A program made the position numbers and the translations under genes. From HXMU1420-13 sp963691715 (GTDB taxonomy: Bacteria; Bacteroidota; Rhodothermia; Balneolales; Balneolaceae), in NCBI GenBank assembly GCA_963691715.1, contig OY829281.1:2666001-2730000 (forward strand): a DNA stretch of 64,000 nt, given 5' to 3'. Below the pieces are notes generated by a model. The model ran no database searches. It saw only the letters and a program-made list of their open reading frames with translations, and was not told the DNA's origin. Below are positions 8,527 through 18,097 of this stretch, piece after piece (positions within the stretch are counted from its first letter, which is position 1; every line of letters begins with the position of its first letter).

Positions 8527-9423
8527 ATGAACAAAGTAATTATGCATTCTAGCCAACTGGATGTTACTCTTTCCGACCTGGAGGATATGCCCGCACCAGG
8601 CAAAGTGATGGTGGTTAACCCAAAATTCTTTGACGTAAAATATGTGATAAATCCACACATGGAAGGTCATATTGGTACTATTGATTTCAATGAAGCATTT
8701 GCTGAGTGGAATACATTAAAAACAGCCTACACAAACTTGGGACTGTATGTGCATGAAGTTCCAGCAGAAGAAGAATTTCCAGATATGGTTTTTTGTGCGA
8801 ATCAAAGCTTACCTAACATCAAAGCAGATGGTTCCAAAGAAGTGATAATGAGTGTGATGCACTCTCCACAACGCAAGGGAGAAGTACCTTACATCGAAGA
8901 AGTATATCAACAGAGTTCTTATGATGTAATTCACTTAGATGAAACACAATTTTCCGATTTTGAAGGCATGGGAGATGCGATATGGCACTTTAAAAAACGG
9001 CTGATTTGGGGAGGGTATGGATACCGCTCTTCCTCTTCTGTATATGCTCATATTGCAAAGACGTTTAACACTCCAGTAATTGCTCTAGAGCTTATCGATG
9101 AAAAATTTTATCATCTTGACACCTGCTTCTGTGTTTTAAATGAGCATACGGTGCTCATTTACCCAGCTGCATTTACCGAAGACGGTTTAAAGAATATTCG
9201 AAGTATGTTCTCAACGGTAATCGAAGCCAATCAATATGAAGCAGAAGAACTTTTCGCATGTAATGCTACTGCTCCTGATGGGAAGAATGTATTTATTCAA
9301 AAAGGGTGTGTGGAAGTAAATAAACAGCTCGAGAACTCAGGGTTTATCGTTCACGAATTTAATACGAATGAATTTCTAAAGAGTGGTGGTAGCGTATTTT
9401 GCATGAAAATGATGCTTTGGTAA
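8527..9423 (+). CDS. Amidinotransferase-fold hydrolase (DDAH/arginine deiminase-like)
   Basis: This 298-residue protein belongs to the guanidino-modifying superfamily that includes dimethylarginine dimethylaminohydrolase and arginine deiminase. The catalytic set is visible: Glu146 in DFEGMGDA, His196 in FYHLDTCF and nucleophile Cys292 in GGSVFCMKM near the C-terminus. The family cleaves guanidino groups of arginine or methylated arginine. The real substrate cannot be read from the sequence. It is cytosolic, has no signal peptide, and is transcribed divergently from ddl across a 180-bp region. Confidence 0.85.
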   Translation: MNKVIMHSSQLDVTLSDLEDMPAPGKVMVVNPKFFDVKYVINPHMEGHIGTIDFNEAFAEWNTLKTAYTNLGLYVHEVPAEEEFPDMVFCANQSLPNIKADGSKEVIMSVMHSPQRKGEVPYIEEVYQQSSYDVIHLDETQFSDFEGMGDAIWHFKKRLIWGGYGYRSSSSVYAHIAKTFNTPVIALELIDEKFYHLDTCFCVLNEHTVLIYPAAFTEDGLKNIRSMFSTVIEANQYEAEELFACNATAPDGKNVFIQKGCVEVNKQLENSGFIVHEFNTNEFLKSGGSVFCMKMMLW

Positions 9424-9491
9424 TTGAATTAAGAATTAACTAGTAAAAATTATAAATTCGAGCATCTTTTTTTAACTCAGCACATCATTAA

Positions 9492-11903
9492 ATGAAGTCA
9501 ATTATATCGGGAATCACCTTAGTGATTGTACTCTATGCTATGAACTCAAAGATTGGATCCATTCCACCTTTGGGTAAATTTTTTGATCCCAATGCAGGAT
9601 TTTGGACAAATGCCGAAACATCATTACCTGAAAGTGAAGAATTAAATATCGAAGGATTAATGGATGAAGTATCCATTGTTTTTGATGAGCGGCGAGTTCC
9701 ACATATTTTTGCACAAAACGAGCATGACCTTTTTTTCGCACAAGGGTACATAACCGCCCAACAACGTCTCTTTCAAATGGAGATACAAACCTATGACGCA
9801 GCAGGTCGTCTTTCTGAATTAATTGGTGAAAATCCGCGCGTACAAGAACGCGATTTAGAAACAAGAAGATGGGGTATGCCCTGGGCAGCAGAAAAAAAAT
9901 TGGATGTAGCCATGAAAGATTCTGCAAGTGCAACGATTCTTAATGCATATTCTGAGGGAGTGAATGCGTATATACAACAATTAGAACCATCCGAATATCC
10001 ACTTGAATACAAAGTATTGGATTTTTCCCCCGAACCATGGTCTCCACTGAAAACAAGCTTGTTGCATATGAGTATGCTAGAAACTTTAGCTGGAGGTAGT
10101 AGTGATGATAGAACATCAAGAACCAAAGCATTTTTTGGACAAGATTACATCGATAAATTTTTTAACACCGATCCCGAAATGTTGGAAGCTATTATTCCAA
10201 AATCTAAAGTTTGGGAATTTGATGCGGTACGACCAACTAAGCCTAACACCAATTTTAATCCTAAAACAGCCGAACGGATTCAATATTGGGAACCAAACGC
10301 TGGAGTTGGATCAAATAATTGGGCGGTAGATGGAACAAAAACTGCAAGTGGATATCCAATTTTAGCTGGTGACCCACATTTAAGTTTATCATTACCGTCC
10401 ATTTGGATGGAAATGCAATTATATGCACCAGGATACAACACCTATGGTGTTACTTTTCAGGGAGCGCCAGGAATACTCATAGGTTTTAATGAGCATATTG
10501 CCTTCTCCGTTACTAATACGGGTTCGGATGTATTGGACTGGTATGAAATTGAGTTCAAGGATGAGGCAAAGAATGAATATTTCTATGATGGAAGCTGGGT
10601 AGCAACCACAAAACGGATCGAAGAAATTGACATTAGAGGTGGTGAAACTATTATTGATACTCTAGTTTTTACCCATCATGGACCTGTTATGTTGGCCAAT
10701 CCCGATGATACACTAGCAGAACCTATTTATCATGCCATGCGGTGGATAGGTCATGAAGCAGGAAATAGTTTATCAACGTTTATCGGTTTGAATAAAGCTA
10801 CAAACTACGACGAATATGTAGAAGCCTTAAAGAGTTATATAGCACCTGCACAAAATTTTGTTTTTGCATCTAATGAAGGTGATATAGCGATATGGGTTAA
10901 TGGCCAATTTCCAAACAAATGGGACTACCAAGGTCAAACGGTGAGCGATGGTCGCGACCCTGCTTACGATTGGCAAGGCTGGATACCTCATGCGCATAAT
11001 CCGCATATAAAAAATCCTGCCAGTGGTTTTGTAAGTTCGGCTAACCAAGAGTCAGCACATGATTCTTACCCATATTATCTAGCCGATGAATATGCTCCAT
11101 ATGAACGAGGCCGCCGAATAAATGACTTACTTCGAAACATGGATAACATTACCCCTAAGGACATGATGGATATGCAGATGGATAATTTTAGTATGCATGC
11201 CGAAAGTATAATGCCTAATCTGTTAAATTGGTTAGAAGTGGATAGCTTAAGCATGGAAGAAGTGGAATTTTCCTCTGAAATGAATAGCTGGAACTATGAA
11301 ATGAATGCAGATCTTAAGCAACCGGGGTTTTTCTATTATTGGTGGAGAGAGTTATACCGTTCTATTTTTAGAGACGAATATGAAGCCTCTGGCGCTTCGT
11401 TAAGATACCCTCATAGAGATCGAGTTGTTGAAGTTTTGAAGGATGAACCCAATTTCGAGTTCATAGATAATATTACTACGGATGAAAAAGAAACTATGGA
11501 ACAGCTTGTTACAGCTGCATACAAAAAAGCTTATGATACGATGGCTACCTATTATGGCTCGGTAGGTGAACCATGGAACTGGGGCTATGTGATGGATAAC
11601 GATATTGATCACGTAGGTCAAATTCCTGGATTGGGAGCAAATGATGTGTATTCTGGTGGTTCATCCGAAGCAATTAATGCTACACGTTTTGGATACGGAC
11701 CAAGTTGGAGAATGGTTGTTGAGTTAGGACCAGAAATAAAAGGCTGGGGAGTCTATCCTGGTGGAATTTCAGGGAATCCGGGTTCACCCAACTATAACTC
11801 CTTTACCGATAACTGGCGAATGGGCGAGCATTTTGAGTTAAACTTTTACCGCGAGAAACCTGATACCCCACTGTATGAACTCACACTAAATGGAGGTAAT
11901 TAA
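9492..11903 (+). CDS. Penicillin acylase family (S45) Ntn-hydrolase
   Basis: The 803-residue product is an S45 precursor that should self-cleave into alpha and beta subunits. The nucleophile is Ser274 in VGSNNWAVDG, the expected new N-terminus of the beta chain, followed by LAGDPHLSLSLPSIWMEMQL, typical of the family. A hydrophobic N-terminal stretch (residues 3-17) is a signal peptide or anchor, so the enzyme acts outside the cytoplasm. Substrates of the family include beta-lactams and acyl-homoserine lactones; which applies is unknown. Its stop lies one base before the preferred start of the next small membrane gene. Confidence 0.9.
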   Translation: MKSIISGITLVIVLYAMNSKIGSIPPLGKFFDPNAGFWTNAETSLPESEELNIEGLMDEVSIVFDERRVPHIFAQNEHDLFFAQGYITAQQRLFQMEIQTYDAAGRLSELIGENPRVQERDLETRRWGMPWAAEKKLDVAMKDSASATILNAYSEGVNAYIQQLEPSEYPLEYKVLDFSPEPWSPLKTSLLHMSMLETLAGGSSDDRTSRTKAFFGQDYIDKFFNTDPEMLEAIIPKSKVWEFDAVRPTKPNTNFNPKTAERIQYWEPNAGVGSNNWAVDGTKTASGYPILAGDPHLSLSLPSIWMEMQLYAPGYNTYGVTFQGAPGILIGFNEHIAFSVTNTGSDVLDWYEIEFKDEAKNEYFYDGSWVATTKRIEEIDIRGGETIIDTLVFTHHGPVMLANPDDTLAEPIYHAMRWIGHEAGNSLSTFIGLNKATNYDEYVEALKSYIAPAQNFVFASNEGDIAIWVNGQFPNKWDYQGQTVSDGRDPAYDWQGWIPHAHNPHIKNPASGFVSSANQESAHDSYPYYLADEYAPYERGRRINDLLRNMDNITPKDMMDMQMDNFSMHAESIMPNLLNWLEVDSLSMEEVEFSSEMNSWNYEMNADLKQPGFFYYWWRELYRSIFRDEYEASGASLRYPHRDRVVEVLKDEPNFEFIDNITTDEKETMEQLVTAAYKKAYDTMATYYGSVGEPWNWGYVMDNDIDHVGQIPGLGANDVYSGGSSEAINATRFGYGPSWRMVVELGPEIKGWGVYPGGISGNPGSPNYNSFTDNWRMGEHFELNFYREKPDTPLYELTLNGGN

Positions 11904-11904
11904 T

Positions 11905-12249
11905 ATGATGTTAGCATTGGTGATATTAATCGGAGCATTTGCCTTGAACATCTTTCTTCCTTGGTGGAGTATTGCTTTACCAGGTTTAATATTTGGTTAC
12001 TTATTTAAACAACAAGCAGTCCCTTCTTTTTTATGGGGATTTTTTGGTGTCTTTCTACTTTGGGGCGGTCAAGCGTTATACGTTCACATTGCAAATGAGG
12101 GCATACTTTCCACTCGAATTGCAGAAATGCTAGGCGTTGGATCCCCACTTATTGTTGTATTGATAACTGGTGTTTTAGGTGGATTAGTGAGTGGATTAGC
12201 CACGTTAACAGGAAGTTTAGCAACGAAAAAGAAACGTACTTTTAGATAA
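11905..12249 (+). CDS. Small integral membrane protein
   Basis: From the ATG at 11905 this gives 114 residues with about three hydrophobic segments (near residues 1-30, 35-60 and 80-105) and a basic C-terminal tail KKKRTF. I chose this start because GGAGG at 11892-11896 lies 8 bp upstream; an in-frame ATG at 11890 would place the Shine-Dalgarno inside the gene. The ribosome site lies within the end of the acylase gene, which suggests co-translation. No known domain is recognised. Confidence 0.65.
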   Translation: MMLALVILIGAFALNIFLPWWSIALPGLIFGYLFKQQAVPSFLWGFFGVFLLWGGQALYVHIANEGILSTRIAEMLGVGSPLIVVLITGVLGGLVSGLATLTGSLATKKKRTFR

Positions 12250-12317
12250 AGGATTGACTGTAATAATACCAAACTGAAACGAGTAATATTTTTTAAAAAG
12301 CCATTAAATTAAAATTT

Positions 12318-12791
12318 ATGATTTGGTTTAACATAAAAGAGCTAGAACGAAAGATTGTAGATAATGAATTTACAGATCAAGAAGGGTTTAAATATTTTCT
12401 AGCTTATTCGATTTTAGGTTTAATGGTAACTTATGGAAGTACCTCAGAGAATTTAATCACATTTATTGAGTTTCTTGTTGGTTTAGCTATCACGATATGG
12501 GGGTCATATTCAATTTTTAAAGCGAATTCATCGGGGGATGGACAAGATTTTTTCAAAAGATATTTTGCTCTTTCATGGGTTATTGGCTTTAGAGTATTGA
12601 TAATTTTTATAACGATAGCATTACCTTTAGCCATTATATATAGTGTTATTTCATATCAATCGAGTGATTTATATAATTCTCATTCAACAACATTAATGGA
12701 AGACGTTATATTTATGGTAATATATTTGTTGAGCAGTTTAGTTTATTATGTACTACTTATTAATTCATTTAAAAGAGTTTCATCGAAATAA
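12318..12791 (+). CDS. Hypothetical four-pass membrane protein
   Basis: This 157-residue protein starts with a charged segment (MIWFNIKELERKIVDNEFTD) and then has about four hydrophobic helices, with a short cationic tail (SFKRVSSK). I recognise no family. The gene is very AT-rich compared with the acylase before it and stands alone, with gaps of 68 bp upstream and 182 bp downstream. The start is the first ATG of the frame. Confidence 0.6.
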   Translation: MIWFNIKELERKIVDNEFTDQEGFKYFLAYSILGLMVTYGSTSENLITFIEFLVGLAITIWGSYSIFKANSSGDGQDFFKRYFALSWVIGFRVLIIFITIALPLAIIYSVISYQSSDLYNSHSTTLMEDVIFMVIYLLSSLVYYVLLINSFKRVSSK

Positions 12792-12973
12792 ATGAACATT
12801 GCTAGGTTAATTTGATATGATCCTAAACTGCTCGAATGCAAGAGAATTATGATCTCTAAATTTCTAATTAAAACTTAAATTAGGTGAAATAAATTTTTTT
12901 GCGCTACGTATGCTATTGCAGTGTAACTCAAAATTAGCGATGTGCACTTTTTTATTTCAATAATCCAAAAAAA

Positions 12974-13354
12974 ATGAAATTTATAGCTAGCTTCTTAATT
13001 CTTTTTTCGATGTTTCTTGCATGTACCTATGAACGAAATGATCAAGGTGTTTTAGTAAAATTTTATAACGACACAGGGTATGATATAACGGATTTAAACA
13101 TTGGGGATAAACAGATAGGTGCGTTCAAAAATAATGAGAGCACCTCATATTTAGTGTACGATACATTTAACTTTGATGGAGGGATGCCTGATGAAGAGTG
13201 TAGCGGAATCATTGCAGACTCCGAAGTTATATGTAGCAATATCTTTTATTGGTGTGGTACAGGGAAGAAGACCGAAGATAATGGTACGTATAAGATGTCA
13301 ATTAAGGTATCTGAAATAGATTCAGTCAGATATTTTGATATTTCTTTAAGGTAA
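12974..13354 (+). CDS. Hypothetical lipoprotein
   Basis: The 126-residue product starts MKFIASFLILFSMFLACTYE, with a lipobox ending at Cys17. The mature part is short, acidic and beta-prone, with several cysteines (DEECSGII, VICSNIFYWCGTG) that could form disulfides in the periplasm. There is no recognised domain. It precedes the next lipoprotein gene by 14 bp, so they probably form an operon. Confidence 0.65.
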   Translation: MKFIASFLILFSMFLACTYERNDQGVLVKFYNDTGYDITDLNIGDKQIGAFKNNESTSYLVYDTFNFDGGMPDEECSGIIADSEVICSNIFYWCGTGKKTEDNGTYKMSIKVSEIDSVRYFDISLR

Positions 13355-13368
13355 GTTAGGTTAAAGAA

Positions 13369-14031
13369 TTGCTTCCTTCCATTAAATACATTGGTTGGTT
13401 TTTTATTTTAATTTTTTGTGTTCAGGCTTGTGCGGTTCACGCTCCAATGAGCGAATTGGTTATGTTCGAAAAGAGTATAATGGCTGATAGCTCATCATAT
13501 ACAAGATCGGGTGCAGTAACCTATCTTGAACCAGCAATTACAGGGCAGGATTTTGAAGAATTTAGAAAGGGTGATTATGCATCCTACACCGATGGAGAAG
13601 TTCCAAGTATAACGTTGCATACTTTACGACTTTATCGAAAAAAAGGACGTTCCATATCTATTGGACGAGGAACTGGGATTGATTGGACAAACAATATCAG
13701 ATCGGAATACTATGGTTCCTTTGCTTTATCATTTCCCCATTCAGCAAGAGGTTCTTTACACCGAGTGATAATAAATAAACGTTGGATTGGTCTTTCTACA
13801 GGCGTCTTTTCTGGAGTAGATTCACGAAGGTATTATAATACTTCATCAGAATTTATTGGATTACCTAATAAATCAGTTTTTCTATTAAATTCAGGTTTAA
13901 GAACTAGATATTTAATACGCGATCCAAGAAGTCCCGGCATAGTGATGACTGGTGCCTTCGAAATAGGGTATAGCTGGACGACCAAAAACCCATTTGTTGG
14001 CTTTAATCTTTCTTTTTCATCGTTGTATTAA
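13369..14031 (+). CDS. Hypothetical lipoprotein, TTG start
   Basis: The frame is best started at TTG 13369, which gives MLPSIKYIGWFFILIFCVQAC with a lipobox Cys near residue 21; the next ATG would remove the signal peptide. The 220-residue product has alternating polar/hydrophobic stretches in its second half (GSFALSFPHSARGS, IGLSTGVFSGVDS, VFLLNSGLRTRYLI), suggestive of beta strands and perhaps a small outer-membrane barrel. The function is unknown. Confidence 0.6.
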   Translation: MLPSIKYIGWFFILIFCVQACAVHAPMSELVMFEKSIMADSSSYTRSGAVTYLEPAITGQDFEEFRKGDYASYTDGEVPSITLHTLRLYRKKGRSISIGRGTGIDWTNNIRSEYYGSFALSFPHSARGSLHRVIINKRWIGLSTGVFSGVDSRRYYNTSSEFIGLPNKSVFLLNSGLRTRYLIRDPRSPGIVMTGAFEIGYSWTTKNPFVGFNLSFSSLY

Positions 14032-14225
14032 TTTCATCTAGCACTCGAATTGTTTGGAGGTTTAGTTGAAAGTAAATGATTGAATAGATTGAGTTATTTT
14101 AGCAATTAAGGTACTTGAGAATTTATGTAATACATTGAATTGCAATGAATTATGAGTTTATATAATAATAATTTGCATTTACCACTAATAAAATATTATT
14201 TTAGTATTTAACAAATTCATTTTTT

Positions 14226-15659
14226 ATGACACTAAGAAAAATATCTTATTATTGTTTGATTTGCATTTTAGGTTTACTATCAAGTTGTGAACTAATACCT
14301 AACAACAACTCTGAAAAGAAGATGTTAACGAAAGAAGGAAAAACCCCACTTCCAGGTTTAGAAGCCAACACATACAGGTACATAGATTATGCAAGTATTG
14401 GTATTGACAGTACTCTAAATAGAAATAAAATTAACATCAATGGTAATGTTCAATGGAATTTAATTACTCCAATCCTTGATGAAGCTTCTGAAACTTATGG
14501 AAGTGATTATATTGCAGTTTTTGGAATTCTTAAGGAAGATGAACTGTACACTTATCATGAACAACCCCTTGATTTTTCACCCCAAGCTTTTCAAGATGCT
14601 CGTGGAGAGAAAAAACCTTACATTTTTGAGTACACGCAAGTCAGTAATGAACTGGTTAAGCGGGTTGCTATAGCATATATACCAGCTAGTGAACAAGCAA
14701 AGACTGAAATGTCATTATGGTTGGAACCTAAATTAACTTATACCCCTATGGATTCAATTATGTCAAAAAAAAGAAAAAGTTCTTTTCTTGATGATCCCGG
14801 ATGTAGTGAATGTATGAGCGAAGGTCCTACGCATAACAAAATAATAGCATCTTCAACGTTGCCAGATGATAATTTGATTGATTGCGGTGAGTTAACCTAT
14901 TGTGATGGAAGTGTAGTTACGGTGACTGCTGAAGGTAACAGTATGTATTATGTTACGGTAGATTTTGACTGGATTATCAACCAAGATGATACCTGGGATG
15001 CATCAAGTGGTGGGGCAGGAAGTAGTTCCTCATGTTTGCCTCCATACCAATGCAATGGTGTTGACAATGACCCAGAAGATGCAAACCCTGAAGAAGAAGA
15101 GGAAGCAGAAGAGACCGTAGATATTTTAAAACCATGTGATGGTGATCCTGTGAAAGAACCTGAAATTGCCCCACAAGAAAATAGTGGTATTGATGGAGGC
15201 CGCTATGGGGATACACGCTCTGGAGGGAAGCAACATCATGGAGGAATAGATATTAAAGCAGACTTTGGGGATCCCATTTATAATATGTATAATGGCCAAG
15301 TTGTAAGTGTAGGTTCGAATTCCGATCTTGGTAATTTTGTAACTGTTCAATTTTACCATAATCAAACATATTATACGTTGACGTATGGCCACTTAGCTCC
15401 TGGAGATTTAGCCTCAAATGGTAGTTCCATATCTGCTGGTGATATTGTTGGATATCAGGGAGACTCAGGAAATTTACAAGAAGCTATAGATTTAGGTCTT
15501 ACCGAATCACACACACATATTAAAGCAAAAGAAAGAACTGGAAGAGGATGGAATTTAGAAAATGATTTTACTGCCATAAATCCAGAAGAATTACTAGCTA
15601 CCAAATTTGATGAAGATGGAAATTCAACCCCCCCTGAACAATGCACCAATAATGAATAA
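14226..15659 (+). CDS. Secreted M23 (LytM-type) metallopeptidase, lipoprotein
   Basis: This 477-residue lipoprotein (signal MTLRKISYYCLICILGLLSSC) ends in an M23 peptidase domain, about residues 318-455. Zinc ligands and catalytic residues are visible: His338 and Asp342 in HHGGID, His389 in YGHLAPG, and His429/His431 in SHTHIK. A very acidic linker (PEDANPEEEEEAEET) separates the N-terminal region from the peptidase. M23 enzymes cut peptidoglycan cross-links or glycine-rich peptides. Its stop codon lies inside the start region of the first of six paralogous small genes (ATG at 15652), so the two are translationally coupled. The 3' end is repeated as a fragment at 16707-16920. Confidence 0.85.
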   Translation: MTLRKISYYCLICILGLLSSCELIPNNNSEKKMLTKEGKTPLPGLEANTYRYIDYASIGIDSTLNRNKININGNVQWNLITPILDEASETYGSDYIAVFGILKEDELYTYHEQPLDFSPQAFQDARGEKKPYIFEYTQVSNELVKRVAIAYIPASEQAKTEMSLWLEPKLTYTPMDSIMSKKRKSSFLDDPGCSECMSEGPTHNKIIASSTLPDDNLIDCGELTYCDGSVVTVTAEGNSMYYVTVDFDWIINQDDTWDASSGGAGSSSSCLPPYQCNGVDNDPEDANPEEEEEAEETVDILKPCDGDPVKEPEIAPQENSGIDGGRYGDTRSGGKQHHGGIDIKADFGDPIYNMYNGQVVSVGSNSDLGNFVTVQFYHNQTYYTLTYGHLAPGDLASNGSSISAGDIVGYQGDSGNLQEAIDLGLTESHTHIKAKERTGRGWNLENDFTAINPEELLATKFDEDGNSTPPEQCTNNE

Positions 15660-16188
15660 TCATATGAAAACTGTATATATAATATGTAGTCTATTGTTTG
15701 TTTCTATAGCCTGCACTGCGCAAGAAGTAAAAGTAAACCTAATAACGGAAGCGGAATTCAATGCCATTACCTATAATGGGGCAACCATAGCTGACATAGA
15801 AGCTACTGACGGAGTGGAATTCGCGTTGCGCAAACTTTTTGGAGATTATACGACAAAAAAAGAATCGGAGGTATTTGATAGCATTACGTTTCAATATCAT
15901 TTTAATCAAATGTCTTACGATTATGAATACGATCGAGTGATATCGATCACAATAAAGGACAATACATGGCCAGTAGTTGTACAAGGGAACACCTTTCGAG
16001 TGGGAGATTCGATTGATGATCTACAACAGAAATTTGGTGCAGGTTTTAAAACATATACCTCAGAATATGCGTCTGGAAGGATATTTACTGGATTCAACTA
16101 CGACACTAATGATTATAATGCATTATATATAGAATTCAATCCAGATACAGAAAGGATTACGAGAATTAAATATTTCATACTTCCATAG
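15652..16188 (+). CDS. Small secreted protein, tandem paralog 1 of 6
   Basis: The 178-residue product has a Sec signal (MNNHMKTVYIICSLLFVSIACTAQ) and a compact mature part with KLFGDYTTKKESEVFDS, DNTWPVVVQGN and VGDSIDDLQQKFGAGF motifs. I do not recognise a named family; the VGDSIDDLQQKFG pattern recalls small periplasmic proteins that carry one copy of a KxGDsxxxlxxkfG-type motif. The C-terminus is NYDTNDYNALYIEFNPDT...YFILP, shared only with copy 6. The ATG overlaps the M23 stop, which implies a linked function such as an inhibitor, cofactor or immunity factor (inference). An internal ATG at 15664 (MKTVYI) is an equally good signal-peptide start. Confidence 0.75.
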   Translation: MNNHMKTVYIICSLLFVSIACTAQEVKVNLITEAEFNAITYNGATIADIEATDGVEFALRKLFGDYTTKKESEVFDSITFQYHFNQMSYDYEYDRVISITIKDNTWPVVVQGNTFRVGDSIDDLQQKFGAGFKTYTSEYASGRIFTGFNYDTNDYNALYIEFNPDTERITRIKYFILP

Positions 16189-16602
16189 CCTAATGTAAGT
16201 GAATGGTATGGAGTAAAAACCCTAGTGATGAATGCATCTTTGAAGACTCCTCTCCCGATAAATCGGGATCGGAGTGACTCAAGAAAAATAACGGTGCATA
16301 ACAGTCATCCAGAAACCGACTTGTCGGGTGAAGGATCTATACAATGTGGATTTAGTACATATTCCTGAAGGGCATACTGATTTGTTGATCACAGGCAAGC
16401 CACAAAACAAAGCCTCTCCGACAGTAGAACTTCCGAACAAGGGAGAGTCATTCCCACGAAGGTGGGAATCTAGATTCCTAAAAAATGAAGTCTTACTCAA
16501 ATCTAATATCTATAAGGAGTGATTTTCAATAAAAGGACAGTGATAGAGCAAGACCTATTCATGTTAGTCTTTGTCATTTCGAGTGCAACGAGAAATCTAG
16601 TG
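16189..16602 (+). repeat. Repeat-rich spacer, block copy 1
   Basis: About 410 bp after paralog 1 is repeated after paralog 6 (19813-20220) with high identity. It includes a CCCGATAAATCGGG-type hairpin near 16255, the dispersed repeat 16328-16413, the hairpin TTCCCAC/GTGGGAA at 16451-16468 and a GTCATTTCGAG arm near 16574. No gene is credible here: an open frame from 16328 is only the repeat translated. The paired spacers show that a block containing a small gene plus spacer was duplicated. Confidence 0.8.
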
Positions 16603-16706
16603 ATGTGCTAAAAATGCAGGAATAAATTTTATGCCATTACATACATGTGCAAATTCACAAGAAACTGGGGCGAGTTTCCACTCATGCCTATCAAATTGAG
16701 GTGTGT

Positions 16707-16920
16707 TGCTGGTGATATTGTTGGATATCAGGGAGACTCAGGAAATTTACAAGATGCCATAGAAGATGGGTATGCAGAATCACACACACATATCAAAGCA
16801 AAAGAAAGAACTGGAAGAGGTTGGAATTTAGAAAATGATTATACTACCATAAATCCAGAAGAATTACTAGCTACCAAATTTGATGAAGATGGAAATTCAA
16901 CCCCCCCAATGCATCAATAA
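16707..16920 (+). pseudogene. Orphan 3' fragment of the M23 peptidase gene
   Basis: From GCTGGTGATATTG onward this matches the last ~225 bp of the M23 gene (15434-15659), encoding AGDIVGYQGDSGNLQDAIED, SHTHIKAKERTGRGWNLEND and INPEELLATKFDEDGN. It retains the HxH zinc motif but lacks the HxxxD half, so it cannot be an active peptidase. The upstream sequence is unrelated. Its stop overlaps the ATG of paralog 2, just as the full gene does with paralog 1. It is the relic of a second M23-small-gene unit. An open frame from 16645 covers it with 21 unrelated residues in front. Confidence 0.85.
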
Positions 16921-17456
16921 TGAATAATCATATGAAAACTGTATACATATTATGTAGTCTATTGTTTGTTTCTATGACCAGCACTGCGCAAGAAATAAAA
17001 GTAAACTTAATAACGGAAGCGGAATTCAATGCCATTACCTATAATGGGGCAACCATAGCTGATATTGAAGCTACTGACGGAGTGGAATTCGCGTTGCGCA
17101 AACTTTTTGGAGATTATACGACAAAAAAAGAATCGGATGTATTTGATAGCATTACGTTTCAATATCATTTTAATCAAATGTCTTACGATTATGAATACGA
17201 TCGAGTGATTTCGATCACAATAAAGGACAATACATGGCCAGTAGTTGTACAAGGCAACACCTTTCGAGTGGGAGATTCGATTGATGATCTACAACAGAAA
17301 TTTGGTGCAGGTTTTAAAACATATACCTCAGAATATGCGTCTGGAAGGATATTTACTGGATTTAACTTTGAAACTAATGATTACAATGCATTGAATGTAA
17401 GATTTGATCCAGATACAGAAAGGATTACGAGAATTAAATATTACCTAATTCCATAG
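16920..17456 (+). CDS. Small secreted protein, tandem paralog 2 of 6
   Basis: This 178-residue protein is almost identical to paralog 1 through residue ~150 (EYASGRIFTGF), then has its own C-terminus NFETNDYNALNVRFDPDT...YYLIP. In the signal peptide it reads VSMTSTAQ instead of VSIACTAQ, so the cysteine near the cleavage site is not conserved and lipidation is unlikely to be needed. Its ATG overlaps the stop of the orphan M23 fragment. It is the first unit of the exact 589-bp periodic series. Confidence 0.75.
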   Translation: MNNHMKTVYILCSLLFVSMTSTAQEIKVNLITEAEFNAITYNGATIADIEATDGVEFALRKLFGDYTTKKESDVFDSITFQYHFNQMSYDYEYDRVISITIKDNTWPVVVQGNTFRVGDSIDDLQQKFGAGFKTYTSEYASGRIFTGFNFETNDYNALNVRFDPDTERITRIKYYLIP

Positions 17457-17508
17457 CCTAATGTAAAGTGAATGGTATGGAGTACCCCCCCTGAACAATG
17501 CACCAATA

Positions 17509-18045
17509 ATGAATAATCATATGAAAACTGTATATATAATATGTAGTCTATTGTTTGTTTCTATAGCCTGCACTGCGCAAGAAGTAAAAGTAAACCTAAT
17601 AACGGAAGCGGAATTCAATGCCATTACCTATAATGGGGCAACCATAGCTGACATAGAAGCTACTGACGGAGTGGAATTCGCGTTGCGCAAACTTTTTGGG
17701 GATTATACGACAAAAAAAGAATCGGATGTATTTGATAGCATTACGTTTCAATATCATTTTAATCAAATGTCTTACGATTATGAATACGATCGAGTGATAT
17801 CGATCACAATAAAAGACAATACATGGCCAGTAGTTGTACAAGGCAACACCTTTCGAGTGGGAGATTCGATTGATGATCTACAACAGAAATTTGGTTCTGG
17901 TTTTAAAACATATACCTCAGAATATGCGCCTGGAGAGATATTTACTGGATTCAGCTTTGAAACTAATGATTATAATGATTTATTCATAGAATTTGATCCA
18001 GATACAGAAAGGATTACGAGAATTAAATATTACCTAATTCCATAG
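17509..18045 (+). CDS. Small secreted protein, tandem paralog 3 of 6
   Basis: This has the same 178-residue architecture as paralog 1, including the signal peptide with VSIACTAQ and the N-terminal half QEVKVNLITEAEFNAITYNG. It differs in GSGFKTYTSEYAPGEIFTGFSFETNDYNDLFIEFDPDT...YYLIP at the C-terminus, shared with paralog 5. It is therefore a mosaic: a paralog 1-like front and a paralog 5-like back, as expected from gene conversion between units. Confidence 0.75.
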   Translation: MNNHMKTVYIICSLLFVSIACTAQEVKVNLITEAEFNAITYNGATIADIEATDGVEFALRKLFGDYTTKKESDVFDSITFQYHFNQMSYDYEYDRVISITIKDNTWPVVVQGNTFRVGDSIDDLQQKFGSGFKTYTSEYAPGEIFTGFSFETNDYNDLFIEFDPDTERITRIKYYLIP

Positions 18046-18097
18046 CCTAATGTAAAGTGAATTGTATGGAGTACCCCCCCTGAACATTGCACTAATA

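Noticed and set aside
16328..16522. 64-residue open frame in the spacer after paralog 1
   Set aside because: It is the translation of a dispersed repeat; the copies at 441 and 19952 carry stops or shifts in the same frame.
18062..18097. Upstream extension of paralog 4 (and 19240 for paralog 6)
   Set aside because: The 12 residues come from the tandem-repeat junction and would sit before a signal peptide; copies 2, 3 and 5 do not have them.
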